A DNA stretch of 64,000 nt, taken from Lepisosteus oculatus (lineage: Eukaryota > Chordata > Actinopteri > Semionotiformes > Lepisosteidae). Shown here one piece after another: positions 58,801 to 64,000 of this stretch. Made by a program: the position numbers and the translations under genes. The stretch covers positions 21,160,570-21,224,569 of the forward strand of contig NC_090707.1 in the NCBI RefSeq assembly GCF_040954835.1, in the 5' to 3' direction. Below the pieces are notes generated by a model, which saw nothing but the letters and a program-made list of their open reading frames with translations, searched no databases and was not told where the DNA came from. Numbering within the stretch: the first letter of the stretch is position 1; every line of letters starts with the position of its first letter.

Positions 58801-60825
58801 CAGTGTGTATAGTGAGTTAGTATATCAACACATCTTTTTTTATTAATCTGACAGCTAGTAGAGTAGCAACAGACTTTTTTTTTAGTTTAATATAATCTTA
58901 TCATTGCAACATTAATTCTTAACGTTTTACACAAGCTCTAGGTTTGTACTTTTGTAACGTAATCCAGTCTTGATAACACGTCATGATGGAACATGATTGA
59001 TAAAAGTGTGAGGAGCTATTGCTTTACTGTTTTACAGAAACTGTGAACTTTTTCTGTGTATTTGGCATATATTTTGATTTCGGTTTCTCTGTTGCACTTG
59101 TCACTGACATTAAAGTCCTTAAATGGACCATGTAAGACATGACTTACACTTGGGTTTTTTTAATTGGAAAGAAGCTTTTGTCCTCATTTCAAGTTTTCCA
59201 TCCTGTTTTATTCAAAGTTTTTTGGGAACTGTTGTTACTTTCAGCAGCTTTGTGGCAGTGTTTAATACCATTTACTATAATACTGTATGTTTCTGAAAGG
59301 CTTAGTGGATTTATTGACTTCTCAAATGAAGAGACACTCATGTAATCCCATAATAGATTTGAATATAAGTTTACACAAATTAACCTCGCAAACACACCAC
59401 AAAAAAGAAAAAATACAATTAACCAACAAATCATATTTTTAATTCAAGTGGTGTGTACAGTTAAGGAAAATCTATACTATGTGAATTATAGCCTTTCTTC
59501 TGTTTTTAGTATAGAATTGTTACTTTACTATCATGCCTCATGGGGTAATTATTTGTTTTTACTGTCCAATTAAAATTAAAAATAAAAATGAATTGTTAGA
59601 GTGTATATGCTAGTCTGAAAAAAATTGCTTACTGAATCTTTCTTAATTTAATCATGTTGGATTTGTTCACTTTAAGAGTATTGAAATGACTAAAGAGTTG
59701 TCTGACTAAAAGTATTGTGGTGACACAGCCTAGTCCATTTGATTTTTAGAATGTTTCTCAATGTTTCAATCTGAGACAGCCTTTTATTGTGCAATATAAA
59801 AAAAATGGATAATCCTAAAAAATACTTATAAAAATGTTTTCATTTATAGAACTAGCAGCGATTCTTGCTACACTTGAGACAGCCCTGTATGTAACTATTT
59901 CAGCACATACTTTAAGTGTGCTACCACTCTGTAAATATTTTTATAATATCTTAATCTCAGGGAAAGTCTTAATGCAACCAAAGTTTTTGTGGTTTGTGGC
60001 CATGTTTTATTGTGTAATTATTTTCATGTGTCTCTGAGTTAATTCTTTAATATTAGTATACTTCTTGTTTTTAAGCTGTTGACCTAGGGCTTTAACTTAG
60101 AATTAGGCAAAGAAATTAGTTTAATCACATCACAATGACTTTGTTTGTTGTTGGTGTCAGTTCTGTACTTAAAGCCTTATTGAAAAAGCCTTATCAAAAA
60201 GGCATTCACATTCATCTGTCAGTTTACGTTATGTAGGTTTGTATCTGTTTTAACTGAGATCTGTTGGCTTCACACATATTAAAGGAGAATGTGGTAATAA
60301 TATGAAGAACATGTTATAAGGGGAAGATATTGACCAAACACCTATTGCTATTGAACATAAAGCCTTTTAAATAAAAGTACGACATAATCTTACAAAATTA
60401 TGCTAGTTGTTATTCACACATTATTTCCATTTGCTTTACCCTTAATGTCTGTATCTTTATTTATAAAATAGTGTTCATTGTATTGCAGCGTAAAAAGCTT
60501 TTTAAAATTCTGATCTGATTAAATGGTTGTAGATATTATGCTGTACGAAAGCCTTTCCCGTCTTTTATGCTTCAACTGAATTCCAATAAGATGTCAGGAT
60601 TCTGTTTTTTGTCCATTTCTGATGAGCAAAGGATCTTCATGGGGAATACTGCATAACCTCAGTTGTGTCACATATTAACATTTCTCAAGGAAAGAAAATG
60701 TATAATACCCTCAAATCAATTTTCTGTTTCTTAACACATTTAACGAGTGATACAAAATCTTCAAACATGTCTTTAGGAGAGAATGAAGACCCTAGTGCCC
60801 CTGCTGCCAGCCCTATCCCAGAGAG
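52644..60825 (+). CDS. slx9: SLX9 ribosome biogenesis factor (FAM207A), first three coding exons
   Basis: SLX9 is a nucleolar protein needed for 40S pre-ribosome maturation and export. Exon 1 (52644-52862) begins MVGKIKRARQKLHQEAVKLQ, resembling the human N-terminus in G-K, the basic spacing and H-Q-x-A-V. Exon 2 (55856-55967) encodes RWDVFSSSVFAGMKISPEDL, corresponding to the conserved W-x-F ... F-A-x-x-K-I-x-P block. Exon 3 (60777-60825) adds about 16 residues (GENEDPSAPAASPIPE), a variable linker. Donors are GTAAGT, GTACAT and GTGAAG; acceptors TACAG and TTTAG; phases join (219, 112, 49 nt). The conserved basic region that should follow is not found before position 64000, so the gene continues out of the window. 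Its position divergent to itgb2 matches human 21q22.3. Confidence 0.82.
53325..53395. repeat. Tandem duplication in slx9 intron 1
   Basis: TGTATTGGATGTTTCAGTGA is followed by a second copy with one change (TGTATTGGATGTCTCAGTGA), unit about 34 bp. Confidence 0.8.
54722..55347 (+). mobile_element. 5S rRNA-derived SINE (SINE3 type), interrupted head
   Basis: Plus orientation: CAACCCACTGAAGCTAAGCA (5S-like), then an AT-rich insertion of about 55 bp (54776-54830), then CCTGGTCAGTACCTGGCTGA and GAGACCTCCTGGGAAAAACT. The body includes CTTCAGATGAGACGTAAAAC and GGCCAAATTTCCCATTGGCC, the tail TGGAGTGTCCAGAAAAGCAC, and an (ATT) run at 55320-55347. Lies in slx9 intron 1. Confidence 0.85.
55350..55855. 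other. slx9 intron 1, no feature recognised
   Basis: AT-rich intron sequence between the SINE and exon 2. Confidence 0.5.
55856..55967 (+). CDS. slx9: slx9 exon 2
   Basis: Acceptor TTTACAG, 37 codons plus one base. It encodes the most conserved SLX9 motif: WDVFSSSVFAGMKISPEDLV, then QTLKVDD and SVSSQK. Joining to exon 1 leaves the frame open. The pattern W-x-F/V ... F-A-x-x-K-I-x-P/S is characteristic of the family. Confidence 0.85.
57430..57740. repeat. Possible old SINE or MITE in slx9 intron 2
   Basis: The stretch ends in ATTAATCACTGGGCTCATTTTACAGATGAGGATACA, in which CATTTTACAGATGAGGA resembles the conserved end of MIR/CORE-type SINEs. A 106-codon open frame across it has no other support and is probably chance. 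Confidence 0.35.
57741..60046. other. slx9 intron 2, no feature recognised
   Basis: AT-rich intron sequence without a recognised repeat, exon or RNA. Confidence 0.4.
60047..60345. repeat. Dispersed direct repeat, copy 1
   Basis: Matches 61747-62030 at high but imperfect identity. Shared pieces include GTCAGTTCTGTACTT, AAGCCTTATTGAAAAAGCC and GAGATCTGTTGG. Family unknown. Confidence 0.8.
60777..60825 (+). CDS. slx9: slx9 exon 3 (short linker exon)
   Basis: A 49-bp exon between TTTAG and GTGAAG. Joined in phase to exon 2 it continues GENEDPSAPAASPIPE. The human protein has a similar Gly-Glu, Ala/Ser/Pro-rich linker after the conserved block. The call rests on phase and linker likeness rather than strong conservation. 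Confidence 0.55.
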
Positions 60826-60911
60826 GTGAAGAAATCCTACATTTTGAGCAAATTAAAATTATGTTCTCATTTTCAAAGTCTTAAGAAACTGCGGGCATTT
60901 GTTTGGAATTG

Positions 60912-61262
60912 CAGGCAAACCTGGGACATCCAGCAAAGCGATATGTCAAGAGATTACAACAAAGATCAGTGCACTGATTTTCTGGCCCAGAGATAGGTTG
61001 TAGATGTAGAAATGCTGGTTCACAGACCTTCCAGTTCCTGGACTGCACCTCCCAAAAACACCTGGACGTTAAGATCTACTTCATGAGCTCCATGGAGGTA
61101 TGCTTGCTCTAGGAGAGGCTCTGTACAGAGGACTGCTTCAACTGCCACAAGATTCTTGAGACTAAGAACGTGGATGCAGGCAGATAATTTGCCCAGAAAA
61201 GGTGACACATCCTGCCCCATAGAGGGAGGAGGTTGTCTCTGACCAGAGGCCCTGAGAGGCTG
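60912..61262. other. Coding-like decayed block in slx9 intron 3
   Basis: GC-richer than its flanks. Plus-strand frames read LDCTSQKHLDVKIYFMSSME and ERLCTEDCFNCHKIL with stops between; the minus strand has a 66-codon frame as well. Probably a degenerate copy of a gene or transposon; family not recognised. Confidence 0.3.
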
Positions 61263-61622
61263 ATTTTATTTTTTAGTTGCTTAGGTTTATAAATGTTTTT
61301 ATGTGAAAGCGCATCATATGTTGTTTTTTATTAAACATAAAAAAGACCAAAAAAATGCTGGTTGAACATCAGAGGAAAACAAGCTACCTTAATTTCTTGC
61401 ATTACTGGGAAAAGGGCAATGTGTATCTCCAGAGCCCCACACAGCTGGAGAAATGGGCATTCTCCCCACCTTCTCCTTCCAGTTATTCAGAGGCTCTTCA
61501 AGGACTTTTTTTTTTCTACGGACAAGTTGCAAAACCTGACGAAGGTGCATTGTCAAGGAGGTGCCTGAAGACGAGACTACAGACCGTCAAGGTATGCCTT
61601 TTCTCTCTGTTTTCCGTAGTTC

Positions 61623-61665
61623 TATTTCATTATTGTACATTTGGATAATGTACAATAATGAAATA
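61623..61665. repeat. Perfect 18-bp inverted repeat (hairpin)
   Basis: TATTTCATTATTGTACAT, a 7-nt loop TTGGATA, then ATGTACAATAATGAAATA, an exact reverse complement. AT-rich, within slx9 intron 3. Confidence 0.9.
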
Positions 61666-61746
61666 TTGTACTTTCCCTCTGATGTACTCCTGATTTGAAC
61701 AAAGAAGGAAAAGATAGAAACCACTTTCATGAAGTTAGATTCCACA

Positions 61747-62030
61747 ATATTGGTATAGTTCTTCTTTTTAAACTGCTGACTTGGGTCTCTAACTAAGAAT
61801 TAGACAAAGATATCATGACTTGATTTGTTGTTGGTGGCAGTTCTGTACTTGAAGCCTTATTGAAAAAGCCTCATCAAAAAAGCATTAATTTTCACCTGTC
61901 CGTTTATATAATGTAATAGGTTTGTGTCTGTTTTAAGTGAGATCTGTTGGGTTCACGCATAGTAAAGTAGAAACGTGAAAATAATATGAAGAAATTTTAA
62001 GGGTAAGGTGTTGACTAAACTGCTATTCTC
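61747..62030. repeat. Dispersed direct repeat, copy 2
   Basis: Second copy of the repeat at 60047-60345, same orientation, 1.7 kb away, with several small indels. The flanking sequence is not shared beyond the edges. Confidence 0.8.
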
Positions 62031-63180
62031 AATTGCTTCATTGGAAACCTATGTTTTTCTCTTAATTTTGGTTCAGATAATTTATGTTGCCGAACAGTGG
62101 TAAAAGACCTTTGCATTATCTAGTATCTTACCTGAAAAACTTAAATGCTGTACTTGTAAAGGCTTATAACACAAAACGGATAAGCAGGCTGGAGGGAGGT
62201 ACTGATATCTGTTAAGACACTAAACTATCTTCTCGGTAACTTTATAATTTTTCTGAATTACTGTGTTAAAGTGCTTTGTATATGTCATTAGAGGGTCACA
62301 AAAACTCAAACTTCTGTATAACTCAAATATCCTATTGGATACAAAAGAAAGACATAATATGCTCCACCCTGGATGGGGGTCCTGCTGTGAGCAGGGTACG
62401 AGTGCTCAGGTAGATCATTTACAGCTGACAGTTTGGGTTGTACTTGCCCTTGAACTTAAGCTAGACTAATGTAATTATTTGTGTTCAGTATCTTATATAA
62501 AAGGCTTTTAATTTTTTTCTTTGTGGACATCAATAGATCTTAAAATTCCATGTGCTCTCCTCCCAGGTGTACTCGTACATTTTTTTTCCACTTGAAATCT
62601 TGGTGAACACGAGTTTTATTTCCAGTATGTCCGAGCGTCTTCTTGAAATATTTATCTTGATCTCGGGAGCAGTGATGGTGACCTACTTCTGCTAAAGCAG
62701 TGAACAGTAGACATGCAGCTAGGCATAGAGAGTACCACATATTCTTAATAAACATCCACTGATGTATTATTTAGAGCTTTAGTATTTTTTATACTGATGT
62801 TCACTTCTTCAGGACCAGGGGGAAAAAATGATAAAATATAATGAGTGGAAAGAAGTGTTTTTTCTCAATTCAGTCAGTTTTGAGTTTGTGATAACCATAG
62901 CTTATTGATTTTAGAGATCAAAGTGTTTAATTTTGATTGATGTTAACATTTTTATTTTTGGTTTGAACACTTTTTGCTGTTTTATTAAAAGAGGCTCAAT
63001 CTTTGTACAAAAGAAGTGAGTGATGTTAAACCTGTGGCAGGGCATTGATTGATTTCCCCATTGCAATCCTGTTCAGTTTCCTTACACAAGTTTGTATTGT
63101 GTGTATTTGAACAGCGTTCTAGTTTGAAAACCATATGAAGAAAGCACTGAACAGCAGAAATTGTGTGCAGTTATTCCAAT
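62031..63180. other. slx9 intron 3, no feature recognised
   Basis: AT-rich intron sequence. The next conserved slx9 exon (basic, Lys/Glu/Arg-rich) was looked for here and not found. Confidence 0.4.
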
Positions 63181-63182
63181 GT

Positions 63183-63700
63183 AAAAGGATAGAGGCCGAG
63201 GAAAGACTCTTATCCAGTGTCTGAAGAAGCGTTTGTCTCCACTGCCTGCCACAGTTTCCTCCAGCACACCGGCCTCCGCTGAGTCTCTCTTCCTCTTTCA
63301 CCTTCTCTGCCTCCTCCTGAGGCTCTGCCTACACCATCTGAAGATGCTCAAGCACCCAAATCTCCTCTCACCTCGCGACGCCACCCCCTGTCCTGGAGGA
63401 GAGAGTTCCCCCTGTCTGTCAGTCTCGAGAAGAAGTGCTGTCCAACCTGGTCCAGCAGAGGACAGACTCCCATCACAAGCTGTATGGAGATTTGCCTGGC
63501 AAACATGGCCACCAGCCTACAGATGCTGATACAGGTCTTCCCTCTGAGTAATGCGAATTTCTCCTCCTGTTTTGCGTCCCATGCCCAGGATTCTGCCCTG
63601 TGGCCCCCATCCTCACCTCCCAATCCCCAGACGCTTCTCTTCAGCGGCCTGCTCTCCTGTACACACGCGGCCTGCTCATCAATGTTTATCCGTTAAACAC
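63183..63700 (+). pseudogene. Decayed coding sequence in slx9 intron 3, perhaps transposon-derived
   Basis: GC-rich against an AT-rich background, with coding-like runs that switch frame: PPPEALPTPSEDAQAPKSPL, then VLEERVPPVCQSREEVLSNL, then VQQRTDSHHKLYGDL, then MATSLQMLIQVFPLSNANFS. A Pro/Ser-rich linker followed by a short helical region is the layout of Myb/SANT-like accessory proteins of Harbinger transposons, but the identification is weak. At least two frameshifts are needed, so it is not functional. Confidence 0.35.
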
Positions 63701-64000
63701 TGCAGTTCATGGTGCAAGTGAAGGATTAGTAGAGTAGTACAGCCCTTCAACTGGATTGCATGTGAGTCATTTGCTATATTTCTCAGTGCTGTCAGGATGG
63801 ATATACTGTACAGTGAAGGACTTCCGTGTTTTATGTGATTTCATTTATCACATTGGAGGAAAAACAAGTCTGGGAAAGAGAGCCTTCACCTTCCTGGGGT
63901 CAAAGTGTCCTATCATCTCAGCTGAAGTCTTACCTGCTCATCATTCAAATTTGTATTCACTTGTTTACTTTTGACTGTTTTCTTATCAATACTTGTAAGG

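Overview
The window is vertebrate genomic DNA, most likely from a ray-finned fish and possibly a non-teleost lineage. It is AT-rich, genes are split into short exons with GT/AG introns, and it is littered with SINEs, L2/CR1-type LINE pieces, a decayed Ty3/Gypsy element, LTR-like pieces and a Tc1-like remnant. There are no operons, CRISPR arrays or prokaryotic signals. The organism call is an inference from repeat types and gene structure.

Two conserved genes can be read with confidence. Positions 9069-25750 on the minus strand hold a complete integrin beta-2 (ITGB2, CD18) gene. Fifteen coding exons with intact splice sites and compatible phases sum to 2322 nt (773 codons plus stop). They encode a signal peptide, PSI domain, hybrid/beta-I domain with a DLSYS metal site, cysteine-rich EGF repeats, a membrane segment and a short tail with two NPxF motifs. 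Positions 52644-60825 on the plus strand hold the first three coding exons of SLX9 (FAM207A), a ribosome-biogenesis factor; the rest of the gene lies beyond the right edge. ITGB2 (-) next to SLX9 (+) is the same divergent order as on human chromosome 21q22.3, which supports both calls. The two are unrelated in function: a leukocyte adhesion receptor and a nucleolar 40S assembly factor.

Layout: 1-480 LINE-like remnant; 807-980 possible coding exon (-) with a strong donor; 3425-3740 LINE 3' end; 5513-5720 possible noncoding first exon; 9069-25750 ITGB2, whose introns carry SINEs and an LTR-like block; 28640-31797 near-full-length but broken L2-type LINE; 33740-49957 four phase-compatible exon-like segments (-) that may be an unrecognised gene; 40440-41330 3' part of a second LINE (-); 42580-44720 decayed Gypsy element; 45355-45660 Tc1-like remnant; 45760-46400 LTR-like block; 47258-48508 two SINEs; 51582-52075 a SINE with another SINE nested in it; 52247-52368 a truncated 5S-derived SINE just upstream of SLX9; 52644-64000 SLX9 with a 5S-derived SINE, a diverged direct-repeat pair, an 18-bp perfect hairpin and two patches of decayed coding sequence in its introns.

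I did not find a convincing new biological system. The items most worth checking are the unidentified minus-strand exon chain between ITGB2 and SLX9, the foldback hairpin at the 5' end of the 5S-derived SINE in ITGB2, and the possible coding exon at the left edge. All exon boundaries were read by eye without transcript evidence.
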